A stretch of 33,050 nucleotides of DNA from contig JAADHZ010000094.1 in the NCBI GenBank assembly GCA_013151575.1, positions 1 through 33,050 of the forward strand. Reading direction: 5' to 3'. Source of the DNA: Gammaproteobacteria bacterium (GTDB taxonomy: Bacteria > Pseudomonadota > Gammaproteobacteria > SZUA-152). Numbering within the stretch: position 1 is the stretch's first letter; every line of letters starts with the position of its first letter. The notes beneath the pieces are model-generated. The model was given only the letters and a program-made list of their open reading frames with translations. It searched no databases and had not been told where the DNA came from. Positions 6,633 to 14,978 of this stretch are shown in pieces. The translations under genes were made by a program, and so were the position numbers.

Positions 6633-8009
6633 ATGAATGACAGGGCGAATAAAAAAAACAGCGGCGCCGACGATAAAAAGAACGAAAAAAAAGACGGCAA
6701 GAAAAAAGGGCGGCCAGTGGTACCTCCTCCCCAGACACCAAAAAAACCGAGTGACGGGGAAACTGTCAGCGAACCGACGGTTGCCAAGGGTGATGTCAAA
6801 CCCGAGGGTACGGTTGATTCCCGCCCTGCCCATAAAAAACCGCCGCCGAAGAAAAATCCTGGCCCGACAACTTCTGGCCCGACAACTCAGCCAGAGCGAA
6901 AAACGCCCTGGACGGCAATATTTTCCCTGATTATTGGTCTCGGTGCCCTGGGCGTGGCCGGGTTTGCCATGTACCTGCTTGATAATGAGTTCCGGCCTCA
7001 TGTGGAAAATCAGGCCCTACAGCTGGGCCAGCAGGGTGAACGTCTGAAGCAACAGGGCGATCACCTGAAACAGCAGGACGGGCAGCTGAAGCAGCAAGGC
7101 GCGGAGTTGGCGCAATTGCAGCAGTCACAGCAGGCCGCCGCACAAACGCTAGCGGATGAAGTCAGCGCTCGCCAAACGGCGCAGGCCGAGCATCAGGCGT
7201 TATCGGTGGCCATGAACACCTTGTCCGAAAAACTGGGGCGCACCACCCTGGCTTGGCGCTTGGCTGAAGTGGAATATTTACTCACCGTGGCTAATCATCG
7301 TCTTACGCTGGCGCAGGATATAGGCACCGCCGTCGCCGTATTTGAAACGGCCGACGGGCGTTTGAAAGCCCTGGGTGATCCCGCCCTGCTGGCCGTGCGC
7401 AATATGATCTCCCAGGAAGTGATTTCCCTGCGTTCTCTGCCCCAGCCGGATATCGCCGGTATGGCGTTGGAGATTGGAAACTTGGCCTTGCAGGTCAACG
7501 AATTACCTCTGATCGACAAAGCGCGTATTGCCGCTGCCGTCAGCGGCGACCACAATCTCGGCGATGTGCCCAATTGGAGGGATATCCCGCAGGCCATGTG
7601 GAAGGACCTCAAAAGTTTGGTGACGGTGCGGCGTCACCAGCAGCAACCCATCGAGCCCCTACTGCCCCCCAGCGAAACCTGGTTCCTGCAACAGAACTTG
7701 CGCCTCAAGCTGGAACAGGCGCGCCTGGCCTTGCTGCGCACTGATACTCCCCTGTTTCGACAGTATCTCACTGAGGCCAAAACCTGGGTAACAACCTATT
7801 TTGATGCCGAGTCCGCCGCTGTCGCCAACTTGCAAAACAGCCTTTCCCGTCTGGGAGGTGAGGAACTGAGCCCCGTGATTCCTGACGTGAGCGGCTCGCT
7901 GAAAGCCCTGCGCCAGCGCCTGGGTGGCCAGGAGTGGTCCACCACCGGTTCCGCACCTCCGTCGTTGGGAATGTCGCCCTCCACGCAGTCGCAATCGGCG
8001 GCCTCATGA
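6633..8009 (+). CDS. hemX: HemX-family membrane protein
   Basis: The product is 458 aa. This family is found in proteobacterial hem operons, and its exact role is unsettled despite an old label as a uroporphyrinogen-III methyltransferase. No methyltransferase motif is visible. The layout is a long Lys/Pro-rich cytoplasmic N-terminus (1-90), one membrane helix (TAIFSLIIGLGALGVAGFAMYLL, about 92-114), a Gln-rich coiled coil with near-perfect heptads built on LKQQG (about 125-165), then a helical periplasmic domain. The ATG at 6633 follows GAGGGG with proper spacing and is preferred over the TTG at 6627. The stop overlaps the hemY start by ATGA. Confidence 0.9.
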   Translation: MNDRANKKNSGADDKKNEKKDGKKKGRPVVPPPQTPKKPSDGETVSEPTVAKGDVKPEGTVDSRPAHKKPPPKKNPGPTTSGPTTQPERKTPWTAIFSLIIGLGALGVAGFAMYLLDNEFRPHVENQALQLGQQGERLKQQGDHLKQQDGQLKQQGAELAQLQQSQQAAAQTLADEVSARQTAQAEHQALSVAMNTLSEKLGRTTLAWRLAEVEYLLTVANHRLTLAQDIGTAVAVFETADGRLKALGDPALLAVRNMISQEVISLRSLPQPDIAGMALEIGNLALQVNELPLIDKARIAAAVSGDHNLGDVPNWRDIPQAMWKDLKSLVTVRRHQQQPIEPLLPPSETWFLQQNLRLKLEQARLALLRTDTPLFRQYLTEAKTWVTTYFDAESAAVANLQNSLSRLGGEELSPVIPDVSGSLKALRQRLGGQEWSTTGSAPPSLGMSPSTQSQSAAS

Positions 8010-9289
8010 AAACCCTGACCTTTGCCCTGCTGACCCTGATTGTCGCCGTATTCGTAGCGTTACAGGCTATGGATGACCCAGGCTATGCCCTGTTTGCGCT
8101 GGGGGAATGGACACTGGAGACCACTCTGCTGCTGGTGTTCGTTGCGACATTGCTGGTGTTCGTCGCGCTCTATTTTGTGATCCGGCTACTGGCTGGGTTG
8201 CGATCCGTGCCTGGCGGCGTACGCCGGTGGCGATTGAATCGCCGTGAGCGTCTGGCTGTGCTGTCGTTGAACCGGGGTTTGATCGATCTGGCGGAGGGAC
8301 GCTGGGCGGCGGCCGAACGCCATGTGCTGAAATTCGCCGACAAGGGGCGTGCGCCATTGCTCAATTATTTGGCTGCCGCCCGGGCCGCGCAGGCGCAGGG
8401 CGCGAGCGGCCGACGGGACCGGCACCTGAAACGGGCCTACGCAAGTGATCGCTCTGCCGATATCGCCGTGGGTTTGACGCAGGCTGAATTGCAATTGAAA
8501 CAACAGCAGTTCGAACAGGCTCTGGCGACCTTGCGCCATTTGCATCATCTGGTCCCTAAGCATGCACAGGTGCTCAAAGCCCTAGCAAAGTTATACCGTC
8601 AATTGCAGGATTGGGAACGCCTGCTGGAATTGTTGCCGACCCTGCGCCGCCACAAAGTGGTGGATGTTGAGACCGAAAACACCATGCGCCGTGAGGCTTT
8701 TCTGGCCCTATTGGGGAACGTGCAGAATTCCTTAGACCTGTCGAACATCTGGGCGCGCGTCCCTAAGCGCCAGAAAGAAAACCGGGAGCTGGTGCTCGCC
8801 TACGTGCAGCAGCTGATCAATCTGGATGACGCTCAACTTGCCGAACCCGTGTTGAAAGCCGCCCTACGTCGCCAACGCGACGATGCCTTGCTGCGTTTGT
8901 ACGGGTTGGTAGCGGGTGTTAACCCTAGCCAGCAATTGGCCACGGCCGAATCCCTGCTCAAAGGTTTTGAAGCCGATGCCACTGCTTTGCTCACGGCGGG
9001 CCGCCTATGTTTGCGTGCAGGACTTTGGGGGCGGGCGCGGGAACATTTGGAGGCCAGCGTGAAGGCGCACCCCAGTATGGAAGCCTGCACCGAACTAGGA
9101 AATCTGTTGGAACACCTCGAAGAGCCGGAACGGGCTCTGGCGTATTATCGGGAGGGGTTACGGCAAGCTCCGGGGGCGGTCAGCCCCCCGACACTGGAGG
9201 CGCTGGATCAGGAACGCCAGACCCGTCGGCTGGAGGCGCGGGACGCCACTACCGTGGTGTCGATAACGGCAGGCGAGTCGGCGGTATAA
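8006..9289 (+). CDS. hemY: HemY-family TPR membrane protein
   Basis: The product is 427 aa. This is the proteobacterial HemY of the hem operon, not the unrelated Bacillus protoporphyrinogen oxidase. Two membrane helices lie at about residues 1-20 and 38-62 (LLLVFVATLLVFVALYFVIRLLAGL). A TPR-rich domain follows, including LIDLAEGRWAAAERHVLKFADKG and FEQALATLRHLHHLVPKHAQVLKALAKLYRQLQDWERLLELLPTL. It begins in a 4-nt overlap with the hemX stop, implying translational coupling. The frame is open further upstream (to 7934), but ATG 8006 gives the expected N-terminus. Its exact role in haem metabolism is not established. Confidence 0.92.
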   Translation: MKTLTFALLTLIVAVFVALQAMDDPGYALFALGEWTLETTLLLVFVATLLVFVALYFVIRLLAGLRSVPGGVRRWRLNRRERLAVLSLNRGLIDLAEGRWAAAERHVLKFADKGRAPLLNYLAAARAAQAQGASGRRDRHLKRAYASDRSADIAVGLTQAELQLKQQQFEQALATLRHLHHLVPKHAQVLKALAKLYRQLQDWERLLELLPTLRRHKVVDVETENTMRREAFLALLGNVQNSLDLSNIWARVPKRQKENRELVLAYVQQLINLDDAQLAEPVLKAALRRQRDDALLRLYGLVAGVNPSQQLATAESLLKGFEADATALLTAGRLCLRAGLWGRAREHLEASVKAHPSMEACTELGNLLEHLEEPERALAYYREGLRQAPGAVSPPTLEALDQERQTRRLEARDATTVVSITAGESAV

Positions 9290-9290
9290 A

Positions 9291-10322
9291 CTACTCCGCC
9301 GTCACGCCGGGGCGCTGGAATTCAAAGGCGTCGGAAAAATAGCGGTCCTGCACCATGCCGTGTTCGGAAAAGGCGTCAAAGCCCGCCCGCACCATTACCG
9401 GAGGGCCGCTGGCGTAGATGTCAAAGTTTGCCAGGCCCGAAGGGAAATCCGCAATAATGGCCTCGTGTACATAACCGGTGCGCACATTGCTGGCATGCTG
9501 CGGGGAGGCCTCGGAAAGCACGGCGTGAAACTGAAAATGAGGTAGGTTTTTGGCCCACTTGCGGGCCAGCTCACCCAAGTAAAGGCCTTTTTCGTCGCGC
9601 ACGCCCCAATAAAGGTGCATGGGCTGCGTCACTCCCTCCGCCAGCGCGTGTTCGATGATGCCTTTGATGGGCGCAAACCCCGTGCCTCCGGCCATAAAAA
9701 TCAGTGGACGCCGCGCGCCCTCACGTAAATAAAAATTACCGTGAGGCCCCTCGATGCGCAGGATATCCGTCTCTTTCAGCGTGTCCATGACGTAACCGGT
9801 AAAATCACCCCCGTCCACATGGCGAATATGCAGCTCCACCAGGGCATCATCGTGGGGTGCATTGGCGATGGAAAAGCTACGCCGACGGCCATCCTTCAGT
9901 AAAATATCCACGTACTGCCCGGCTAGAAATTGCATGCGGTCAGTGTCAGGCATTTTGAGATAGAGTCGCACCACGTCGTCCGCGAGAAACTCCTTTTTTT
10001 GCACCTTGGTGGGGTGAATGCGAATATCAAGCTCTCCGGCAGCGCCAATCTCTTTCACCTCTACATCGAGATCGGAACAGGCTCGGGCCTGGCAAAACAG
10101 CGCTAGCCCGGCATCCACCTCCTCCTGGCTCAAGCCCGGCGGAAGATCCGTGCCATAATCCAGCACTCCAGAAAGCAGTCTACCCTTGCATGTGCCGCAA
10201 CCACCGTTGCGGCAACCATAGGGAAAGGCATAACCTTGACGCAGCGCCGCGTCCAAAACGGACTCATCGGCGCCCACCATAAAAGAGTGCCCACTGGGCT
10301 GGATACGGACTAAAAAGGACAT
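9291..10322 (-). CDS. Ferredoxin-type NAD(P)H-flavin oxidoreductase (CDP-6-deoxy-glucoseen reductase-like)
   Basis: The product is about 343 aa. An N-terminal plant-type [2Fe-2S] domain has the cluster motif YGCRNGGCGTCKG (C-x4-C-x2-C) and a fourth Cys in LFCQARACSD. It is followed by an FAD domain with RRSFSIANAP and an NAD(P) domain with FMAGGTGFAPIKGIIEHAL and YASGPPVMV. This architecture transfers electrons from NAD(P)H via FAD to the iron-sulfur centre. Related proteins are annotated as CDP-4-dehydro-6-deoxyglucose reductases, but the physiological partner is not known here. The start is placed at MSFLVRIQPSGH, which matches the family. An in-frame ATG at 10346 would add 8 residues. The gene is divergent from the epimerase gene across about 70 bp and ends 1 bp from hemY, convergently. 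Confidence 0.9.
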   Translation of the reverse strand: MSFLVRIQPSGHSFMVGADESVLDAALRQGYAFPYGCRNGGCGTCKGRLLSGVLDYGTDLPPGLSQEEVDAGLALFCQARACSDLDVEVKEIGAAGELDIRIHPTKVQKKEFLADDVVRLYLKMPDTDRMQFLAGQYVDILLKDGRRRSFSIANAPHDDALVELHIRHVDGGDFTGYVMDTLKETDILRIEGPHGNFYLREGARRPLIFMAGGTGFAPIKGIIEHALAEGVTQPMHLYWGVRDEKGLYLGELARKWAKNLPHFQFHAVLSEASPQHASNVRTGYVHEAIIADFPSGLANFDIYASGPPVMVRAGFDAFSEHGMVQDRYFSDAFEFQRPGVTAE

Positions 10323-10390
10323 GTAGGGAGGGCCACCGAGTTTCATTAAAGGGCGGAAAGTATGCGCGAATTACCAGATCAGAACCACCC

Positions 10391-11257
10391 ATGAATACTG
10401 TGCTTATTGCAGGCTGTGGCGACATCGGCGAGCGCGTCGCTTGTTTGTGTAAAGGGAAAAAAATGACGGTTACCGGGTTGGTGCGCAGCGCGGAAAGCGT
10501 GGCCCGTTTACAGCAGATAGGCATCGTGCCGGTACAGGTAAATTTTGCGCGGAACGATTTTTTGGGCAAGCTGCCCACCGTTGAAGCGACGGTATTTTAT
10601 CTGGCCCCACCGCCCGGTGAAGGTGACAGCGATCTGCTCATTCGCCAGTTTTTGGATTCTATCCTCGCAGATGCGTTGCCGAAAAAACTGGTGTTGCTCA
10701 GCACCACCGCCGTGTATGGCGATTGTCAGGGGGAATGGATCACCGAACAACGCCCCGTCAATCCACAAACGACACGCGGCCGCCGTCGGTTGGATGCCGA
10801 ACAGGCCGCCCGTGATTGGTCAATAAAAAACAGCGTGCCGACGGTTATCCTGCGCGTCGGTGGCATCTACGGCCTTGGCCGTCTGCCCCTCTCTCGCATC
10901 AAAAAAAGACTGCCTATTTTATGTGAAGCCGAATCACCCTACACCAACCGCATTCATCAGGACGACCTCGCTAGCATCTGCCTTGCCGCTGCCGAACGTG
11001 GCAAAGCCGGTGAGGTATACAACATTTCCGACGGCCAGCCTGGCACCATGTCGCGCTACTTTAAGGATGTCGCCCGGGCGCATGGCCTGCCCATGCCACC
11101 GGAGGTGAGCTTGAAGGAAGCAAAACAAGTGATGAGCGCGGGCATGTTGTCCTACCTAAAAGAATCCCGGAGGCTAGATAATCGCAAGATGCTGGAAGCA
11201 TTGGGGGCGGTGTTGCGATTCCCTGGTATTAAAAATGGGTACCCTGATTATTCATGA
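10391..11257 (+). CDS. NAD(P)-dependent epimerase/dehydratase, YeeZ-like
   Basis: The product is 288 aa. A Rossmann fold is marked by VLIAGCGDIGERVACLC at the N-terminus. The region LVLLSTTAVYGDCQGEWITEQRPVNPQTTRGRRRLDAE carries the extended-SDR Ser/Thr and a YG but lacks the usual Y-x3-K, as in YeeZ-like atypical SDRs. Further family features are VILRVGGIYGLGR and NRIHQDDLASICLAA. The substrate is unknown. It is probably a single-gene transcript, divergent from the flavin reductase. Confidence 0.88.
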   Translation: MNTVLIAGCGDIGERVACLCKGKKMTVTGLVRSAESVARLQQIGIVPVQVNFARNDFLGKLPTVEATVFYLAPPPGEGDSDLLIRQFLDSILADALPKKLVLLSTTAVYGDCQGEWITEQRPVNPQTTRGRRRLDAEQAARDWSIKNSVPTVILRVGGIYGLGRLPLSRIKKRLPILCEAESPYTNRIHQDDLASICLAAAERGKAGEVYNISDGQPGTMSRYFKDVARAHGLPMPPEVSLKEAKQVMSAGMLSYLKESRRLDNRKMLEALGAVLRFPGIKNGYPDYS

Positions 11258-11310
11258 AACTCCGGTAGCGAAATAGCGTGCTGCGAGGTAGATGATTCAT
11301 GCTGTTTGGA

Positions 11311-12378
11311 TCAGGAATCCCGTTCGTATTTTTTCAACAAAATGCCCTCGTCACCACAGCAGTTAGCCGCGCATTTTTTGACTGCGTGCAGGGCTTGCGG
11401 GTTGGTGTCCAGATAGGCATCCACCGGTAGATTGTTCTCGGCGCAGTCGCAACCTTTGTCGTCGTACAGGTACACATTTTTCAGCCCGGCACGACGCCCC
11501 AGCTCGGCGGCCGTGTGCAGGACGTCGCTGGGTGTCGCCGACAGATGGCTGAGCTTGAACGCGGGGAAAAATCGGGTGATGTGCCAGGGGCTGTCGCAGC
11601 CCAGGTGGTCGCGCACCCAAGCCGCGATGCGCGCAAGCTCGTCCGGGTGGTCATTTTTGCCAGGGATCACGTTGGTGCGCACCTCCACGTGCATGCCCAG
11701 TTGCTGGGCCTTTTCGATGCTGCCCAGCACGTCTGCGACGGTGGCGACCGGACAAATGTCTTTGTAAAAAGCGTCGTCCAGGCTTTTGATGTCGGAGCAC
11801 AGCACGTCCACGTACGGGGCCATCAGCGCCAATGCCTCGTCGGTGACGAAGCTGTTGGACACGTACAGGGTGTACAAGCCGGCAGCGTGGGCTAGTTTGG
11901 AGACATCGATCACGTATTCCAACCAGACCGCAGGCTCCGAATAGGTAAACGCGATGCCATCGACACCGTGGTGCAGGGCCGCGTCCACCAGCTGCTGCGG
12001 GGTGACAAACGCGGCGGTGGAGGCTCCCCGGGCCAGCTCATCCAGCGCCGATACTCCCCAGGAAATGTCCAGATTGTGGCAGCCACCACAGCGAAAGTTG
12101 CAGCCGTAGCTGCCCACTGACATTACCGTGGTGCCGGGGCGGAAGTGCCGTACGGGCTTTTCCTCAATGGGGCCGATATCGATGGCGGACAGAATGCCGT
12201 AGCTGAGGTTGTATAGAGTGCCGTTGCGGTTGACGTGGGCTTGGCAAAAGCCGCGCTGACCGTGGGCCAGTTTGCAACGCCATAGGCACAGCTGGCATTC
12301 GGTGGTGCCGTTGGCGTTAGGTTGCTGAAGTCGGGTTTTAACCAGTTGGTACTGGCTGGGCTCAGGGTGCTGAGTCAT
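11311..12378 (-). CDS. amrS: AmmeMemoRadiSam-system radical SAM enzyme
   Basis: The product is 355 aa. The radical SAM cluster motif is SYGCNFRCGGCHN (C-x3-C-x2-C). Upstream, TECQLCLWRCKLAHGQRGFCQAHVN is a conserved Cys-rich N-terminus, and IAFTYSEPAVWLEYVID is the typical next block. The C-terminus has extra cysteines (DDKGCDCAE and CAANCCGDE). The family usually occurs with AMMECR1 and Memo-like partners, neither of which is next to it. The open frame runs upstream to 12783, but that extension is antisense to tRNA-Phe and is spurious. The ATG at 12378 gives the family N-terminus, with AAAGG upstream. Confidence 0.92.
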   Translation of the reverse strand: MTQHPEPSQYQLVKTRLQQPNANGTTECQLCLWRCKLAHGQRGFCQAHVNRNGTLYNLSYGILSAIDIGPIEEKPVRHFRPGTTVMSVGSYGCNFRCGGCHNLDISWGVSALDELARGASTAAFVTPQQLVDAALHHGVDGIAFTYSEPAVWLEYVIDVSKLAHAAGLYTLYVSNSFVTDEALALMAPYVDVLCSDIKSLDDAFYKDICPVATVADVLGSIEKAQQLGMHVEVRTNVIPGKNDHPDELARIAAWVRDHLGCDSPWHITRFFPAFKLSHLSATPSDVLHTAAELGRRAGLKNVYLYDDKGCDCAENNLPVDAYLDTNPQALHAVKKCAANCCGDEGILLKKYERDS

Positions 12379-12500
12379 GGGATACGGCCTTTCATCGGCG
12401 AGCATCCTATTATAGGCGAAACAATGGTCCAGTGTTTCCCGGTTACCGCTTTTTCGGCTTGACTCGACGGGGTTCAGCGGCTTTAATACGCATCCCCAAC

Positions 12501-12576
12501 GGCCGGATAGCTCAGTCGGTAGAGCAGTGGATTGAAAATCCTCGTGTCGGTGGTTCGATTCCACCTCCGGCCACCA
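12501..12576 (+). tRNA. tRNA-Phe (GAA)
   Basis: This is a 76-nt cloverleaf including the encoded CCA. The acceptor stem is GGCCGGA/TCCGGCC, the D-arm is GCTCAGTCGGTAGAGC, the anticodon loop is TTGAAAA with GAA, and the T-arm is GGTGG TTCGATT CCACC. The anticodon stem GTGGA/TCCTC has a U-U mismatch at positions 28-42. All other stems pair fully. The gene stands alone upstream of a small membrane-protein gene. Confidence 0.98.
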
Positions 12577-12749
12577 TCTTTTTTCGCATTTTTCCAACCT
12601 CATTATTCGACAGTCTTCCGGACTTGTTCCGGATTCTCTGGTGGCAGGGTGCGCCCGCACGAATACGTGATGGCCGATATGGGCCACGTTTTTCACGGCA
12701 CTTCTTTCGTCAGAGCAAGTCAGAGCATTTGTCCGAATTAAAGGAGGGA

Positions 12750-13157
12750 ATGATGGCGGGCCCATTTTACTTTGCGGTTGCAACCTACATCTTAATGCTG
12801 GCGGCGTTTTACTGGCACCGGGTGCGGCTGTTCCATATCCCGGTGATGGCGTCGGTGATGCTGTTTGATTTGCTGATGCCGGTGTATCTGGTGCTGACCC
12901 GCGACTGGCAGCGACGCTTGTTGGAGGAGGGAGATATTCTCTCCTTCGGGGTGTGGATGCATTTCGGGCTAATTATCACCTTGTACGTGCTGTATGCCAT
13001 CCAGGTACATACCGCGTTTGGAATGCTGAGACCGCAGGACAGGGATACAACAGCCCTGCGACGGGATCATCGCGCCCAGGGCATGGGGATATTGTTAGCA
13101 CGCGCGCTGGTGATTATTACCGGTGCGGTGTTGTTTGAGGCGGAGGCCGATCTTTAG
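12750..13157 (+). CDS. Small multi-pass membrane protein, unknown function
   Basis: The product is 135 aa, starting at tandem ATGs (12750/12753) directly after a strong AAAGGAGGG. Three to four hydrophobic helices are seen: FYFAVATYILMLAAFYW, IPVMASVMLFDLLMPVYLVL, GVWMHFGLIITLYVLYAIQV and GILLARALVIITGAVLFE. Histidines sit at helix ends (WHRVRLFHI, WMHFGL, VHTAFGML, RDHRAQGMG). The pattern recalls small haem- or copper-associated membrane proteins such as DUF420, but I cannot assign it. The open frame extends to 12432, through the tRNA, and is not used. A strong terminator follows. Confidence 0.8.
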   Translation: MMAGPFYFAVATYILMLAAFYWHRVRLFHIPVMASVMLFDLLMPVYLVLTRDWQRRLLEEGDILSFGVWMHFGLIITLYVLYAIQVHTAFGMLRPQDRDTTALRRDHRAQGMGILLARALVIITGAVLFEAEADL

Positions 13158-13177
13158 TCTCCGGTAAACATCGCATA

Positions 13178-13215
13178 AAAAAGGCCGCCCCTGAATAAAC
13201 AGGGGCGGCCTTTTT
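13178..13215. terminator. Bidirectional rho-independent terminator
   Basis: The perfect stem GGCCGCCCCTG (13183-13193) pairs with CAGGGGCGGCC (13200-13210). The loop is AATAAA, with an A-run before and TTTTT after. It serves the membrane-protein gene on the plus strand and the phosphoribulokinase gene on the minus strand. Confidence 0.95.
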
Positions 13216-13231
13216 GGCATTGGGGAGGGGT

Positions 13232-14119
13232 TTACGCTTTGTTCTTGTTTTCCAGCAATTGATGAATGCGTGGTGCGAGGATCAGTTCCATAGCGAAGCC
13301 CATTTTGCCGCCGGGCACTACGATGGTGTTGGGGCGGGACATGAATGAGTCCGTGATCATGTTCAGCAAATACGGGAAGTCCACACCGGTGGGGTCGCGG
13401 TAGCGGATGACGATGAAACTTTCGTCCGGCGTGGGGATGTCGCGGGCGATGAACGGGTTGGAGGTGTCCACCGTGGGCACGCGTTGAAAGTTGATGTCGG
13501 TGCGCGAAAACTGCGGTGTGATGTAGTGCACGTAGTCATCCATGCGTCGCAGAATGGTATCGACAATGGCCTCGGCGCTGTAGCCGCGCTGGGCGTTGTC
13601 GCGGTGAATTTTTTGGATCCACTCAAGATTGACGATGGGTACCACACCTACGAGCAGGTCGGTGTGGTCGGCGACATTGATATCGCCGTCCACGGCGCCA
13701 CCATGCAGGCCCTCGTAGAACAGCACGTCGGTGTCCTCGGCAATGTCTTCCCAGGGGGTGAACTGACCGGGAGTGAGTTCGGTATCCAGGCGGGTGTTGT
13801 GTTCGGCGGCTTCCTCTTCGCTGTGCAGGTAATAGCGACGGCGGCATTTACCGGTTTCGCCATAGGTTTTGAAGGTGTCGCTAATGAGGTCGAAGTGGTT
13901 GGCTTCCGGGCCGAAATGGCTAAGTTGTTTGCCCTGATTGGCGAATTCCGCGATGGCTTGCTTCATAGCGGCGCGGTCGTATTGGTGGTAACTGTCGCCT
14001 TCAACCACCAGCGGGTTTATATTTTCGCGGCGAAAAATATGCTCAAAGGCATTTTTGACCGTGGTGGTGCCGGCGCCAGATGAACCGGTAACGGCAATAA
14101 CAGGGTGTTTTACGGACAT
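13232..14119 (-). CDS. prkB: Phosphoribulokinase, class I (prokaryotic type)
   Basis: The product is 295 aa. It phosphorylates ribulose 5-phosphate to ribulose 1,5-bisphosphate. The P-loop GSSGAGTTTV sits at about residues 12-21. VEGDSYHQYDRAAM, NHFDLISDTF, LFYEGLHGGAVDGDINVADHTDLLVGVVPIVNLEWIQKIHRD and FSRTDINFQRVPTVDTSNPF are class I PRK signatures. A good GAGGAG lies upstream of the ATG. No Rubisco or other Calvin-cycle gene is adjacent, and many non-autotrophic gammaproteobacteria keep such a PrkB of unclear purpose. The gene ends at the shared terminator. Confidence 0.95.
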   Translation of the reverse strand: MSVKHPVIAVTGSSGAGTTTVKNAFEHIFRRENINPLVVEGDSYHQYDRAAMKQAIAEFANQGKQLSHFGPEANHFDLISDTFKTYGETGKCRRRYYLHSEEEAAEHNTRLDTELTPGQFTPWEDIAEDTDVLFYEGLHGGAVDGDINVADHTDLLVGVVPIVNLEWIQKIHRDNAQRGYSAEAIVDTILRRMDDYVHYITPQFSRTDINFQRVPTVDTSNPFIARDIPTPDESFIVIRYRDPTGVDFPYLLNMITDSFMSRPNTIVVPGGKMGFAMELILAPRIHQLLENKNKA

Positions 14120-14292
14120 ATTTTTCTCCTCAAACGATTTTTATCAATCTATTAATTCAGTGTGTGGATCTGTGGTTTACATCGGCTGGCTGCCTCGGCT
14201 GGCCTGGGAAGTTGACAGCACCGGGCGCGTCGTGAAATCGAACCACGCATTTTAGCGGGTTCACGACAGGCAGGGAAGCGCTTTCAAATGGC

Positions 14293-14739
14293 CTACCGTC
14301 GCAAAAACTCCACGGGAAAAATCTGCTGGGTTTGTTCGCCCTGGGTGATGGCATCAGAAAGGGTGTAGCGGTCGAGGATGTTCAAAAATTCGTTGCTGGC
14401 GTGGGAGAGCACCGCCTTGAGGGCGCAAACCGGCAAGACGACGCAAGGTTGGTTGGTGGTATTGAAACATTCGACGATATCAAAGTTAGGCTCCATGCGG
14501 CGCACCACGTCACCCACTGAAATCAGCCCCGGTGCGCGTGCAAGGCGCATACCGCCATTTTTCCCTCGGGCTGTCTTCAGAAAACCTTCACCGGCAAGAT
14601 GGTGAACAATTTTGACTAAATGGTTGCGCGAAATTTGATAAAACTCGGCGACTTCACTGATGGTGGCTTGTTTTTCCCCCTTCTGAGCAAGGTAAATCAA
14701 AACCCTGAGGGAGTAATCTGTGTGCAGTGTTAATTGCAT
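14293..14739 (-). CDS. nsrR: Nitric-oxide-sensing Rrf2-family repressor NsrR
   Basis: The product is 148 aa. The Rrf2 winged helix begins MQLTLHTDYSLRVLIYLAQKG and contains the recognition region ISRNHLVKIVHHLAGEGFLKTARGKNGGMRLAR. The three cluster cysteines typical of NsrR are present in VECFNTTNQPCVVLPVC (C-x6-C-x5-C), which bind an NO-sensitive Fe-S cluster. The ATG at 14739 matches family N-termini and has GAGTGG upstream. A GTG at 14748 would add only 3 residues. The gene is divergent from a truncated haemoglobin and reductase pair, with an NsrR-like box between, so it probably represses them until NO is present. Confidence 0.93.
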   Translation of the reverse strand: MQLTLHTDYSLRVLIYLAQKGEKQATISEVAEFYQISRNHLVKIVHHLAGEGFLKTARGKNGGMRLARAPGLISVGDVVRRMEPNFDIVECFNTTNQPCVVLPVCALKAVLSHASNEFLNILDRYTLSDAITQGEQTQQIFPVEFLRR

Positions 14740-14791
14740 GTTGTCCACTCTGATAATTTAATACTATCTTAATTATGTCGCGCTGAAGTGC

Positions 14792-14819
14792 TTGACAATG
14801 GGGCCGCACAAATTAAAAT
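14792..14819 (+). promoter_or_regulatory. Sigma-70 promoter for the truncated-haemoglobin operon
   Basis: A perfect -35 TTGACA at 14792-14797 is separated by 16 bp from TAAAAT (14814-14819), which matches the -10 consensus in 5 of 6 bases. It lies about 160 bp before the haemoglobin start. The -10 is overlapped by the NsrR-like box. Confidence 0.6.
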
Positions 14820-14837
14820 GCAGACGAGATACATCTT
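14815..14837. promoter_or_regulatory. NsrR-like operator
   Basis: Read on the minus strand this 23-bp site starts AAGATGTAT and ends TGCATTTT. It matches the published 11-1-11 NsrR palindrome (AAGATGYATTT, N, complement) at about 18 of 22 defined positions by my alignment. It covers the -10 of the TTGACA promoter, where a bound repressor would block RNA polymerase. The adjacent nsrR gene supports it. Confidence 0.7.
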
Positions 14838-14978
14838 TTGTGTGGCGTGTTTCGACCGACAATGGCTAGGCGTCGGGACGGACCCTGTGAGAAGTGTGAT
14901 TAATTTACCCTTTTTTACATGCAGTCACCACGCAAATATGGTGATGTATCTTCTACCTCTAATCAAAGGAGACGCAAC

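Noticed and set aside
12618-12632. Terminator downstream of tRNA-Phe (CCGGA loop TCCGG)
   Set aside because: The stem is only 5 bp and is not followed by a T-run.
12432-12749. Upstream part of the membrane-protein ORF
   Set aside because: It runs through the tRNA-Phe gene; the strong ribosome binding site is at 12741-12749.
12379-12783. 135-residue N-terminal extension of the radical SAM protein
   Set aside because: It is antisense to tRNA-Phe; family members begin near MTQH at 12378.
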